A stretch of 64,000 nucleotides of DNA, taken from Pseudomonas sp. JUb42 (GTDB lineage Bacteria; Pseudomonadota; Gammaproteobacteria; Pseudomonadales; Pseudomonadaceae). The translations under genes were made by a program, and so were the position numbers. The notes beneath the pieces were generated by a model. That model was not told the DNA's origin. It saw only the letters and a list, made by a program, of their open reading frames with translations, and ran no database searches. The stretch lies in NCBI RefSeq assembly GCF_024807945.1, contig NZ_JANUFD010000002.1, positions 62,001-126,000 of the forward strand. The letters run 5' to 3'. Shown piece after piece: positions 8,349 through 15,872 of the stretch; position 1 is the stretch's first letter; the number at the start of each line of letters is the position of its first letter.

Positions 8349-8636
8349 TCAGCAGAGCGCGTGACCGACGCCGTCAGGAACCGGACTGGCAGAACTCATC
8401 ACGAAGTGATTGCTGGATGCGCGGAGATTGGACTTCAGAGATTCATCAGTGGCGTGGCCACCCGTTCGCCACATGGCGAGGGTCAGGTCCAGCCGCTTCA
8501 GGCCGACGCCCGGCAACTCAGCCGCCGCGATAAACATTCGCTGGGCGTACAGCACCGGCTCAGCCAGTGCGGAAACGGAGAAGCAGGCCATGCATGCGGC
8601 GAACGCAAGACCCAGATAGGTTGAGAATCGACGCAT
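8349..8636 (-). CDS. Small exported phage protein
   Basis: A 95-residue protein; the ATG at 8636 is followed by a clear signal peptide (MRRFSTYLGLAFAACMACFS, cleavage near SALA-EP). The mature part (about 70 residues) has no recognised domain. It is isolated between two intrinsic terminators in the delay region before the lysis genes, where lambdoid phages often carry lysogenic-conversion or 'moron' genes. It could be transcribed independently from the prophage. Function unknown. Confidence 0.6.
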   Translation of the reverse strand: MRRFSTYLGLAFAACMACFSVSALAEPVLYAQRMFIAAAELPGVGLKRLDLTLAMWRTGGHATDESLKSNLRASSNHFVMSSASPVPDGVGHALC

Positions 8637-8671
8637 AATGCATTCCTCGGAGTGAGTTTTCTTTGGGCAAT

Positions 8672-8698
8672 AAAAAACCCGGCGCAGTGGCCGGGTTT
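8672..8698 (-). terminator. Terminator after the probable late regulator
   Basis: AAACCCGGC (8675-8683) and GCCGGGTTT (8690-8698) form a 9 bp stem with a 6-base loop. On the minus strand it is followed by a run of six T. It lies directly downstream of the gene at 8766-9347 and would stop leftward early transcription. Confidence 0.85.
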
Positions 8699-8765
8699 CG
8701 TAGAGCAAGTTGCCGCAGGCAAAGTACTCAATGTGGCAAAATGATGCCGTCAGCCGCACGGGAAG

Positions 8766-9347
8766 TCAAGCAGCCTCTTTCATCTGATAAATCACCGCTC
8801 CGATAGGGCTCAGGGCCATCCGGTCAAGGTCTTCGCAGCAATCGAATGCCAACCGAATTCCCGGCTCCCAATCTCGCTCCCAGTTGAACGATTCGATGCG
8901 AATCCCATACTCGGCCACCAGCCAGGTGCGGAACGATTCGGGCTTGATCATTGGATCGGCATTGGCCGACTGGCCCCCTTGGTGCATGTAGCGATAGCGC
9001 TTCATCACACCCTTCACCACGTACTCCAGCTTTTCGCGCTTTGCCGCCGTCATGCGCTTGGACTTCGACACGACCAGGCCGAATACCACCTCCTCGGCAG
9101 CCTCCCGGATATCGTCGCTCCGGCTCGCTGCGTACATGTACTCGCCGAACACCCTAACTTGAGGGTGAAGACGGGATATTGCTGACTGGATATGACCGGC
9201 CAGTGCACTATGCATGGCGTGATTTGCGGTAGGGCCGCGCTCCGTGCTTTGCACGACAACCCCCAATTGAACGACATCCGAACTCTGTCCGGGGGCCGGG
9301 TTGTAGGTGCAGTCATGCCAAGCTTGCCGCGCCGAATTGATCCTCAT
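8766..9347 (-). CDS. Unknown phage protein in the position of late antiterminator Q
   Basis: A 193-residue protein, last gene of the early leftward operon, overlapping ninG by 4 bases and followed at once by a terminator. The C-terminal half (KREKLEYVVKGVMKRYRYMH, then NWERDWEPGIRLAFDCCEDL) is helical with several Trp. No standard Q zinc motif is visible. In lambdoid phages Q sits just here, between nin genes and the terminator that it overrides. The function as antiterminator is inferred from position only. Confidence 0.6.
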   Translation of the reverse strand: MRINSARQAWHDCTYNPAPGQSSDVVQLGVVVQSTERGPTANHAMHSALAGHIQSAISRLHPQVRVFGEYMYAASRSDDIREAAEEVVFGLVVSKSKRMTAAKREKLEYVVKGVMKRYRYMHQGGQSANADPMIKPESFRTWLVAEYGIRIESFNWERDWEPGIRLAFDCCEDLDRMALSPIGAVIYQMKEAA

Positions 9348-9961
9348 GCACTCGCCCTCTTGAGTTCTCTGGACTTTTCTCGATACAGCGCAGTCAGCGC
9401 TTTCAATTCGTCGATCGTGTACTTCTTCGGCTCATGCGGGCCTTCCAGCCATTCAACGTTCGCGATGCCAATGCGCTTCACTAGCTCGATGCGGTAATTC
9501 ACGACGTTTCCGGACTTGTGCTGGTTGCATGGCACACATTGTTTTGCGCAATTCAGCGGCTCGAATCGCAAGGCCGGGCTGCTTCCGACCGTGCGGTAAT
9601 GGCCAGCGTCATACTTGCCCTGGTGATGACGACCGCAGCTCACGCATGGCAGCAGCGCGTCACGCTCACGCACCCATGCGTTGAAAGCTCGTTGCGTGTC
9701 CTGCATGTGATCCGCCCGCGACTTCACCCTCTCCTTCGCCGCCCGATGCTCCTTGCGCCCCACATCAGCCAGAGCCTTGCGCGCCTGCACCAGGTTCTCC
9801 GGCGGCAGAGCTATGGCGCAGGCAGGGCTGCATACCTTTTGACCGACACGCGAAGGCTGGAAGGCCTCCGTGCAGTGGGCGCACTTTTTCTTGCGGGGTG
9901 TGCGCGGGTTTATGCCGCTGGCCTTGAGGGGGACGGTTCGATTCAGTTCCGTGCGTCTCAT
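9344..9961 (-). CDS. ninG: NinG (Rap) recombination endonuclease
   Basis: A 205-residue protein of the lambda NinG/Rap family, a Holliday-junction endonuclease used in phage recombination. Cys pairs KKKCAHCTEAF and KVCSPAC near the N-terminus, a central helical region (about 60-100), then CVSCGRHHQGKYDAGHYRTVG and NCAKQCVPCNQHKSGN, which form an HNH-like metal centre. Flanked by 4-base overlaps on both sides, so it is part of the nin-type gene string. Confidence 0.9.
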   Translation of the reverse strand: MRRTELNRTVPLKASGINPRTPRKKKCAHCTEAFQPSRVGQKVCSPACAIALPPENLVQARKALADVGRKEHRAAKERVKSRADHMQDTQRAFNAWVRERDALLPCVSCGRHHQGKYDAGHYRTVGSSPALRFEPLNCAKQCVPCNQHKSGNVVNYRIELVKRIGIANVEWLEGPHEPKKYTIDELKALTALYREKSRELKRASA

Positions 9962-10293
9962 GCCGATACCTCGCGGGACTTCTGCTGCTCGGGCGTTCCA
10001 ATGCCTTGCAGCAGCTCCTTGAATGAAAGTTCGCCGGGAAGATGCTTTTTGCGTAGCGCTCCCTCATACCAAAGAGCAGTGGCAGCGTTGCCTTCACCGC
10101 CCTGAAGAATCAATCTGGCGCCATCCAGGAAGTATCCGAGAATTTCAGGGCGAAGAGCCTGGCCAAACTCAGGGTCGAGATAGACCTCATGTGCGTGAAT
10201 GCAGTGGGTAACGGTGTACTCACCGTTGAGGTGCGGGTAATCGAGGCACTGGAGAATTACCGGCTCGCCAACACTGAACTTGAACTTACTCAT
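9958..10293 (-). CDS. Unknown phage protein between NinB and NinG
   Basis: A 111-residue protein with 4-base overlaps to both neighbours. The N-terminal part (KFSVGEPVILQCLDYPHLNGEYTV) looks like a small SH3-like or KOW-like beta barrel, a fold common in phage and RNA-associated proteins. The rest is amphipathic helix. It is not assigned to a named family. Its place among nin genes suggests a role in recombination or late-gene control. Confidence 0.65.
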   Translation of the reverse strand: MSKFKFSVGEPVILQCLDYPHLNGEYTVTHCIHAHEVYLDPEFGQALRPEILGYFLDGARLILQGGEGNAATALWYEGALRKKHLPGELSFKELLQGIGTPEQQKSREVSA

Positions 10294-10748
10294 GCCGCCT
10301 CCCCCATGTTGCAGCGCATTTTCATGTACTCGCTGTCCTCGGGATGCGGCAGGTAGATCCCATGCTCAGCCGCCCAAACGTCGATGCAGGTCATGAAGGC
10401 GTGCATGTCGCCCTTGTCCAGCCCGCTGGTGTGGCGCAGCTCCAGGCGTTCCGTGACTTCGCCTGTCTTGAGATTGATATCCCGAATCACCTCTTCGCCC
10501 AGAAACGTCAGCTTGAGGTTGCGCTTCATGTTCTCCATGTTCATGGCCGCGCCGGTGGCGAACGTCGTCTTGCCCATGCTCACGAAGAACTGGGCGGCGC
10601 ACTCACACCATTTGTGGAAAAGCGCGTTTTGCGGAAGGCTGCGGCCCGCGCCGGTGATCGTCACATTGCAAGGGAACCCCTTGATGCGGATAGCAGCGCT
10701 GACGACGGACAGTTCAGCCAGGGAGTTGAGGCGGATTTTATCGGCCAT
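10290..10748 (-). CDS. ninB: NinB-like recombination protein
   Basis: A 152-residue protein resembling lambda NinB (Orf), a recombination mediator that binds single-stranded DNA and SSB. The segment SLPQNALFHKWCECAAQFF corresponds to the conserved LPQNALFH... core of the family, followed by a helix with MKRNLKLTFLGEEV and a C-terminal domain with HTSGLDKGDMHAFMTCIDVW. It overlaps the next gene by 4 bases. It would assist the recombinase and exonuclease encoded in the rightward arm. Confidence 0.82.
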   Translation of the reverse strand: MADKIRLNSLAELSVVSAAIRIKGFPCNVTITGAGRSLPQNALFHKWCECAAQFFVSMGKTTFATGAAMNMENMKRNLKLTFLGEEVIRDINLKTGEVTERLELRHTSGLDKGDMHAFMTCIDVWAAEHGIYLPHPEDSEYMKMRCNMGEAA

Positions 10749-11505
10749 AGCAGTACTCCTTCCCCTCTATGGCGCAATACAGGCGCCTGGCCTCGTCCTG
10801 TTTCAGCGAGTTGCCGCCCTCTACCCATGGCAGGTACCCACAGATGTTTGCCCACTGCTCGTACACGGCCTTCGATCCTGCCTCGTCTTCCGCAGTCCAC
10901 TTGCTTGCCTTAGCTGGGGCGCCGAGATCCGGCTCGACTTCGGCTGGATCAGAGCGCAGCGGACTACCTTGCAGCCCTTTGCGCTTCAAGTAGTCCATAG
11001 CTTTTTCAGGGAGATCGTTGTCTGGCGCGGCTTTCCGCAGTCGTTGGACTAGTTGGCGAACCAGTGCTGATAAGTCGTCCACGCATGCCACCTTCTCGCG
11101 CAGCCCTTCGCACTCAGCCTTGAGCGCGTCGATATCCGATTCAGCCGAGGAAAGGCAGCCGCGAATGGTCTTGAGCGTGTCTTCGCTAACCTCAAACCGG
11201 CAATCGATGGTTTTATGGCTGGCCTTGAGCGCGTCACGCTCGGCGATGAGGTCGTTGACCATTCCAAGCAGCTCGTCACCGTCGCTGTTCATGTCAGCGC
11301 CGAGCGCTTCACCGATGGTGCCCATGCCCATACAGGCCGCCAGGAGCATCCGCTGGTTGCGCTCGCTATCCGCAATCAGCCCCAGCACCACGTCAGGCGT
11401 GGCAGCGCACTCGAAATTGAACATGGCCTCAGCCGCAGCCATTCCTTCCAGACCGCAGCCTTCGCGGATCGCCCATGCCAGCGCCTTCAGATCTTCATTG
11501 GTCAT
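10738..11505 (-). CDS. Ead/Ea22-like phage protein
   Basis: A 255-residue protein (ATG at 11505, MTNEDLKALAWAIREGCGLE). The central part (IAERDALKASHKTID... ESDIDALKAECEGLREK) is a coiled coil, and the Lys/Asp-rich C-terminal part has KWTAEDEAGSKAVYEQW. Proteins with this coiled-coil layout are annotated as Ead/Ea22-like in lambdoid phages, where they are non-essential early genes. The function is unknown. Confidence 0.65.
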   Translation of the reverse strand: MTNEDLKALAWAIREGCGLEGMAAAEAMFNFECAATPDVVLGLIADSERNQRMLLAACMGMGTIGEALGADMNSDGDELLGMVNDLIAERDALKASHKTIDCRFEVSEDTLKTIRGCLSSAESDIDALKAECEGLREKVACVDDLSALVRQLVQRLRKAAPDNDLPEKAMDYLKRKGLQGSPLRSDPAEVEPDLGAPAKASKWTAEDEAGSKAVYEQWANICGYLPWVEGGNSLKQDEARRLYCAIEGKEYCYGR

Positions 11506-11852
11506 GATTGAGCCTCCGAGGCAGCGCACGGCCCTGGGTGTCCCGGCTCGCGACTGCACTCCCAGCCCTCTGGCGGAACGTCACACATCGGAGCCACGTG
11601 CAGCCCTGCATCGCTGATAGCCATCGCCAAATCCTTGTTGTAGACGGTGAAGCGCTTGCCCTTGGCGTCGATTACTCGCCATGCAGTGGCTTGAATTACG
11701 CCAGACGGGATGCGTGCGGCCTGCCACGCCAGCCAGCAGTATTGAATCGTGGTGCTGTGATATTCGCCGTCCGCGAACCGGGTCATGCGCTGGTTTGGGT
11801 ACTCACTGAGGACCCATGCCTCAAACGCTTCGCGCATTTTCTGATCATTCAT
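11502..11852 (-). CDS. Unknown phage early protein
   Basis: A 116-residue protein starting at ATG 11852 (MNDQKMREAFEAWVLSEYPN). The beginning (REAFEAW...YCWLAWQAA) is a pattern seen in many small phage accessory proteins of the Ea family, and the end contains a His/Cys segment (MCDVPPEGWECSREPGHPGPCA) that may bind metal. Overlaps the next gene by 4 bases. No assigned function. Confidence 0.65.
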   Translation of the reverse strand: MNDQKMREAFEAWVLSEYPNQRMTRFADGEYHSTTIQYCWLAWQAARIPSGVIQATAWRVIDAKGKRFTVYNKDLAMAISDAGLHVAPMCDVPPEGWECSREPGHPGPCAASEAQS

Positions 11853-12255
11853 GGCAAAGCTCCTTAGGTACAGACACGACAGGGCCAAGTACAGAGGCAA
11901 CGATGGCGCGGCAGGAGGCGATGAGGGGTGTTGCGTCCATGGCGGCAAGCGGGCTTTCTTGCGAGTGCGTACCGGCCTGAGCCCACCACCCTCGGCCCGG
12001 CAGACCGTGCGGGTAGTGCAGGTCAACTAGGTGCTTCTCGATCAACGGGCCGGTTACAGACCAGTCAACGACCGGGTTAAACCGGCGATGCTCAGCCAGG
12101 AAACACCCGGGGCGCTTTCCGCGTACGAGCACTCGACTTGGATTCCCGTAGTGCGGATCTTCGACGTAGACAGGCTGACCATCAGCCTTGCCGACAGCCC
12201 AGTTCAAGGCTTCGCCGCAGAGATCGCTTACCTTCACCTCGATGAGCTCACTCAT
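11845..12255 (-). CDS. DUF2591-like phage protein
   Basis: A 136-residue protein (ATG 12255, MSELIEVKVSDLCGEALNWA). The start ELIEVKVSDLCGEALNWAVG and the segment FNPVVDWSVTGPLIEKH match the DUF2591 family of phage and prophage accessory proteins. No catalytic residues are evident. It lies in a string of small early genes with 4-11 base overlaps. Confidence 0.75.
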   Translation of the reverse strand: MSELIEVKVSDLCGEALNWAVGKADGQPVYVEDPHYGNPSRVLVRGKRPGCFLAEHRRFNPVVDWSVTGPLIEKHLVDLHYPHGLPGRGWWAQAGTHSQESPLAAMDATPLIASCRAIVASVLGPVVSVPKELCHE

Positions 12256-12451
12256 AACCAACCTCCTGGCGCGATGGCGCTTTCCACTCCCAAAAGGGGC
12301 CGTTATTCTTCATGACGCCTTTACGCTTGAGACGCTGGAGGGCTTTGCTGACTTCTTCACGGTCGACTTGAAGGGCTGATGCGCAGATCCAGGCAGTTGC
12401 GCCGCCGTGCTGCTGGTAGTAAGCGAGTACGGACTGGTCGAAGGGGGTCAT
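12248..12451 (-). CDS. Small winged-helix-like phage protein
   Basis: A 67-residue protein (ATG 12451, MTPFDQSVLAYYQQHGGATA). The arrangement YYQQHGGATAWICASALQVDREEVSKALQRLKRKGVM is a compact winged helix, with a wing ending in PFWEWKAP. It could be a local transcription regulator. The gene overlaps both neighbours by a few bases. Confidence 0.7.
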   Translation of the reverse strand: MTPFDQSVLAYYQQHGGATAWICASALQVDREEVSKALQRLKRKGVMKNNGPFWEWKAPSRQEVGYE

Positions 12452-12636
12452 TTGCAAAGCTCCAGCGCTTGCGCCTCAGTGAAACCTTGAGCCACCAATG
12501 CCTGATATTTGGCGCGAATCATTTGCGCCTGAATGGCAAGAAACTCAATGTGCATAGGCATGCTGCGCTTTAGCGCTTCCAGTTCTGCGCGCTGCTTGTC
12601 GATCGGCCCTGTCAGGACTGTCAGGTTATCTTTCAT
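12448..12636 (-). CDS. Small helical phage protein
   Basis: A 62-residue protein starting at ATG 12636 (MKDNLTVLTGPIDKQRAELE). Almost entirely helical (QRAELEALKRSMPMHIEFLA... AKYQALVAQGFTEAQALELC); the last part looks like a UBA-type helical turn. 4-base overlap with the gene downstream and 1-base overlap with the one upstream. Function unknown. Confidence 0.6.
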   Translation of the reverse strand: MKDNLTVLTGPIDKQRAELEALKRSMPMHIEFLAIQAQMIRAKYQALVAQGFTEAQALELCK

Positions 12637-12833
12637 CACTTGCGCTCCTGAATCATGCGGTCGACGCAAGCCACCCAGGCGGACGAGCCGCGCTCATTGT
12701 TGCGAGCACAGATCCTGTCGAGAGATGGTTCTGGTGCCAGCAAGTACCAGCCAACCATGGCGCCGATCGCCACTGGTACCAGAGCCATTAGGGCGCCTTG
12801 CATGGCGGGCCATAGATAACGATGCACTTTCAT
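12636..12833 (-). CDS. Small phage membrane protein
   Basis: A 65-residue protein whose ATG (12831-12833) overlaps the stop of the DnaC-like gene. One strong transmembrane segment (ALMALVPVAIGAMVGWYLLA, about residues 14-33) precedes a charged tail with two Cys (RICARNNERGSSAWVACVDR). A phage inner-membrane protein in the replication operon could act in superinfection exclusion or anchor replication, but nothing in the sequence decides this. Confidence 0.65.
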   Translation of the reverse strand: MKVHRYLWPAMQGALMALVPVAIGAMVGWYLLAPEPSLDRICARNNERGSSAWVACVDRMIQERK

Positions 12834-13651
12834 CACGAAGCCCTCCGCTTGCTGCGCTCAGAAGCGCCTTCGAATACCAGTCCAATGCCGCGACCTTCAC
12901 GTAGCCGGTCAACACTGCGGTCACCCAGGACGGCGCCCAGCTCTTTGGCGTCGATGTTGGAAATGACGATGGTCGGCAGTTGTTCCTCGTAACGCCCGTT
13001 GATCACCGCGAACAAGGTGGCCAGCTCGAACTCAGTCGGCTTGGTGGCACCCACTTCGTCGATGATCAGCAGCGATGGCTCTACCAAACTGGCGAATGCC
13101 TCGGCCTCGCTGTATTCAGCCCGGTCGCCGTAGCTGCCCTTGATGAACTGGAGCAGCCCGCCGACGGTGCGGTACACGGCCGTGGCGTTGTGGTTGACGA
13201 TGATGTGTCCGGCGATGGCAGTGGCGAGATGGGTCTTGCCGGTGCCAGGGGTGCCGGTCATCACGATGCAGCGGCCGTCTTCCAGGTTCTGCGGGAACTG
13301 CTCGGCATACTCGACGCACTTGTCGAGATTGGCCTTCTGCCCCTCGGTGGCGGCGTGGAAGTCAGCAAAGCGCTTGCCCATGAACCGCTTGGGAATCAGG
13401 GAGGCCCCCAGCTTGCGCTCCAGACGCTGTTCGGCCATACGGGCATACATCGCCTGCTGTTCCGCCTGATCGCGCAATGCTTGGGCCTCAGCGGCGCACT
13501 CAGGGCAACCTGACGGCGTATCGCTGGTCTTGCGGATCACGGATGCGTACTCACCGTGGGTTTCGCACTTGGCTGGCTGCTTGGCGATCACCCCGAACCG
13601 GCGCTCGATGTCGCAGATGTCCAAGTTGATGACTTTCGGCTCAGAAGTCAT
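12833..13651 (-). CDS. DnaC-like helicase-loader ATPase
   Basis: A 272-residue AAA+ protein; start at ATG 13651 (MTSEPKVINLD), with another in-frame ATG at 13660. An N-terminal Cys cluster (KCETHGEYAS...GCPECAAEAQ) may bind zinc. The ATPase has Walker A TGTPGTGKTH, Walker B LLIIDEVG and an arginine-bearing DRLREGRGI, as in DnaC and IstB. With the O-like protein next to it, it should load the host DnaB helicase at the phage origin (lambda P/DnaC role). Confidence 0.92.
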   Translation of the reverse strand: MTSEPKVINLDICDIERRFGVIAKQPAKCETHGEYASVIRKTSDTPSGCPECAAEAQALRDQAEQQAMYARMAEQRLERKLGASLIPKRFMGKRFADFHAATEGQKANLDKCVEYAEQFPQNLEDGRCIVMTGTPGTGKTHLATAIAGHIIVNHNATAVYRTVGGLLQFIKGSYGDRAEYSEAEAFASLVEPSLLIIDEVGATKPTEFELATLFAVINGRYEEQLPTIVISNIDAKELGAVLGDRSVDRLREGRGIGLVFEGASERSKRRAS

Positions 13652-14438
13652 AGGTCCCATCCCCCACGGCAGTCAGGCCCGCCGTGTAATCGCGCTTGTC
13701 GAAGCCGGTGTGGCGGCTGGATGGCAGGTGATGGACGTTGCTCGGAGTCGATACCTCGTCCTCCCAGCGCTTGCCGTTGAGCCAGGTAGCCGGGTGCGGG
13801 ATGAACTGTCCGCCGTCCTTGGTCCAGCCGGGGGATGCGCATTGCCGGGCAAGGCCCTGGGTGATCAGGGTGAACAGGTCGTCAGTGACCTTGTGTTTCT
13901 TCCACGCCTTCTCTGCTGCGGTCTTGCCCTTCTTGTTCGGGTAGAGCTTCCAGAACTTCGGGAACAGGTCCTCATTCGGCGACGACGATGCCGGAGGCGT
14001 CGGCGGGTTAAGGGAATCAGGAATCAGAGAATCAGGAATCAGAGAATCAGCCCGAGCGCTACCGAGAATGGCAGAAGTAGTTCCGCCAAAATCGGTAGTG
14101 ATACAACCCTCTGATACAGAAGGGATAACTGACTCTGGTTCGTTACGGTGCGGGTTCTGATGTTTGTCGAAGTTGTCGACCTGAATGAAGCGTTTCACGC
14201 CGACGGTGTAGCGAATGATGAAGCCTTCGCTGGCAAGGAACTGCAAAAGACCCTCGATATCGATCCCTTCGCGGTAGGGGAACAGCTCACCTTTGATGCG
14301 AAGTGGGCGATCTTCCAGGCGACCGGCCTTATCTGCGAGCAGCCACAGGCCCTCGAACAGCAGCGTGATCATCGGATCAGCCACGCCGAGCACTTCGTTT
14401 TTGAACAGTGCTGGCTTGATGTTTCGTGCGCGGGCCAT
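13641..14438 (-). CDS. O-like phage replication initiation protein
   Basis: A 265-residue protein. The N-terminal domain (MARARNIKPALFKNEVLGVA ... LLADKAGRLEDRPLRIKGELF ... IEGLLQFLASEGFIIRY) is the winged-helix pattern of phage replication proteins that bind origin DNA. A linker DSLIPDSLIPDSLNPP is encoded by direct DNA repeats. The C-terminal part (FPKFWKLYPNKKGKTAAEKAWKK) is a conserved segment thought to contact the helicase loader. It overlaps the DnaC-like gene by 11 bases. Confidence 0.88.
   Translation of the reverse strand: MARARNIKPALFKNEVLGVADPMITLLFEGLWLLADKAGRLEDRPLRIKGELFPYREGIDIEGLLQFLASEGFIIRYTVGVKRFIQVDNFDKHQNPHRNEPESVIPSVSEGCITTDFGGTTSAILGSARADSLIPDSLIPDSLNPPTPPASSSPNEDLFPKFWKLYPNKKGKTAAEKAWKKHKVTDDLFTLITQGLARQCASPGWTKDGGQFIPHPATWLNGKRWEDEVSTPSNVHHLPSSRHTGFDKRDYTAGLTAVGDGTYDF
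14013..14049. repeat. Candidate phage origin iterons inside the O-like gene
   Basis: Two adjacent perfect 15-base repeats GGAATCAGAGAATCA (14020-14034 and 14035-14049) preceded by a partial copy (14013-14019). In lambda the origin iterons lie inside the O gene in a linker between the DNA-binding and P-contact domains. These repeats are in the same position of this gene. Confidence 0.6.
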
Positions 14439-14746
14439 TACACGGCCTCCCGATAAAAGCTCGACAGAGCGCGGATAGCCGTCTCATGACGACGCTTGGC
14501 GTTGTACTCGGCCTTCTTGGCCTCCTTCACGCGATTGAACTGAGCGTCGGTAAAGGTCATAACAGGGAGAAATTCCTCGCTGTCTGGGTCGAAATTTCCA
14601 GCAGGTCGGCCATGCGCTTCGAAGAACGTGTCGTACATAGTGCGCAGTTCGATCTTCAGGGCCTTTTTAGTGGTCGTGGCCTTGAACAGCAGCAGCGCTG
14701 TCAGGGCTGCGCGTTCGATCAAGTCTTGACGGGTAGGCTTCGGCAT
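14438..14746 (-). CDS. Unknown phage early protein
   Basis: A 102-residue, basic, mostly helical protein (RAALTALLLFKATTTKKALK, then AQFNRVKEAKKAEYNAKRRH). Its stop shares one base with the ATG of the O-like gene. No known domain. Its place directly before the replication genes suggests a link to replication or its control. Confidence 0.6.
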   Translation of the reverse strand: MPKPTRQDLIERAALTALLLFKATTTKKALKIELRTMYDTFFEAHGRPAGNFDPDSEEFLPVMTFTDAQFNRVKEAKKAEYNAKRRHETAIRALSSFYREAV

Positions 14747-14748
14747 GG

Positions 14749-15552
14749 TCAGAACTCCAGGCGCTTGATTTCAGAGAGAAGCGCCCGGCTGTGGCGGAGC
14801 ATGTAAACCTTGCTTAGCTGCTCCTTGCGGGCCTCATAAGGGGTTCCGATGTCGATCAGGGAGGCATTCACGCGCTGCAGGTGCTCAATGCAGCGAATCT
14901 CGCAAGGCGTCAGGTGGTCACGGATAGCTTCTGCTGGACCAATGCAGTGAGCTGCGCGATAAGCCTTCGACGGCATGCCCAGGGCGATACGGTTGATGAG
15001 GTCGAATTCATTGCTGAAGTGGTAGTGCTTCACTTCTTTGCCTGCAGCGATGCGGCCGTGAGTGATGGCGTCGGTCAGAGCTGGAGCCTCAAGACGAGCG
15101 CGCTCGCGAGACATAGCGCGATCAACGCCTTCGCGGATGCTGTCAGCAGCGGAGCGCTTAACCGACTGGAAGGTGCGATAGACGTCTACCTCAAAGGCAG
15201 GCTCGATCCAGGCGGCGTAACGGATGGCTATCAGCTCATCAGCGAAGGTGCCACCAGCGCGCCCTGGGAGCTTCACGCAAACTGCTATTTTCGTAGCAGT
15301 TTCTAAAGCACCGATAAACGCGGCTACCGACTCAGATTTGAGAAAGTTTCCGGGGCGCTGGCTGTCGGTGGCTTTCTTGCTCTCTACTGCCGACTTGTGC
15401 AGATCGTTCAGCGAGTAGCGGCCTTCCGCGTCACGGCGAATCGTCACGCCGCCGATATTTACTGTGTCAATCCGCGCCACGTTTTCCGAGATAACAAAAC
15501 GTGGCGCGGAGTGAATTGACTGGGTGTTGATTGTTTGGTTCGTGGTATGCAT
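14749..15552 (-). CDS. KilA-N domain protein (antirepressor-type)
   Basis: A 267-residue protein. The KilA-N domain covers about residues 30-140: GGVTIRRDAEGRYSLNDLH, GNFLKSESVAAFI and GTFADELIAIRYAAWIEPAF are its hallmarks. Proteins of this type act as antirepressors or DNA-binding regulators in prophages. The C-terminal region (from about 150) is helical, with EVKHYHFSNEFDLINRIALG. Near the N-terminus, residues 15-27 (SAPRFVISENVAR) are encoded by a long perfect palindrome (15471-15510). Confidence 0.9.
   Translation of the reverse strand: MHTTNQTINTQSIHSAPRFVISENVARIDTVNIGGVTIRRDAEGRYSLNDLHKSAVESKKATDSQRPGNFLKSESVAAFIGALETATKIAVCVKLPGRAGGTFADELIAIRYAAWIEPAFEVDVYRTFQSVKRSAADSIREGVDRAMSRERARLEAPALTDAITHGRIAAGKEVKHYHFSNEFDLINRIALGMPSKAYRAAHCIGPAEAIRDHLTPCEIRCIEHLQRVNASLIDIGTPYEARKEQLSKVYMLRHSRALLSEIKRLEF
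15471..15510. repeat. Palindromic element copy A (15 bp arms)
   Basis: TCCGCGCCACGTTTT (15471-15485) and AAAACGTGGCGCGGA (15496-15510) are perfect inverted repeats with a 10-base spacer. The element lies within the first 30 codons of the KilA-N gene. The 8-base cores CGCGCCAC and GTGGCGCG are 20 bases apart, the same as in copy C (7463-7498). Confidence 0.85.
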
Positions 15553-15627
15553 ATAATTCGTCCCACATAGATGTTTAAGAGAGCCGGGTCACTACCCCGG
15601 CTTTGTTTCGTCTGTAATTTGGTGCAA

Positions 15628-15666
15628 CTAATTAGGGTCAGTAGATCTGGTGCTAATTAGGGTCAG
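15628..15666. repeat. Direct repeat CTAATTAGGGTCAG
   Basis: Two perfect 14-base copies (15628-15641 and 15653-15666), 25 bases apart, each preceded by TGGTGC. The second overlaps the stop of the small gene at 15653-15853. They lie upstream of the KilA-N gene and could be protein-binding sites or an amplification scar. Confidence 0.6.
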
Positions 15667-15853
15667 CGCCTTTCGGCCCTCCCCTGATTTCTGCGAGGGT
15701 TGCTTTGGGGCGTGTAGAAAAGGTCAAGCCACCCATGGCAATTGTCTCGATCATGATTTCTTCCAAGGCCTCATCGAGGCTGTACCGCTTGACCCTGGCG
15801 AGCTCTTCAACTCGCGCCCTCGTTCCAGGGCTCAGGTTTTGGTATTCGAGCAA
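15653..15853 (-). CDS. Small phage protein, possible ribbon-helix-helix
   Basis: A 66-residue protein: MLEYQNLSPGTRARVEELAR followed by VKRYSLDEALEEIMIETIAM, a strand-helix-helix layout like small Arc/CopG regulators. The gene sits between the Cro-like region and the KilA-N gene in the immediate-early leftward transcript. The stop TAG lies in a direct repeat. A regulatory role is likely but unproven. Confidence 0.6.
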   Translation of the reverse strand: MLEYQNLSPGTRARVEELARVKRYSLDEALEEIMIETIAMGGLTFSTRPKATLAEIRGGPKGADPN

Positions 15854-15872
15854 ATGAACCTCCTTAGGCTGA

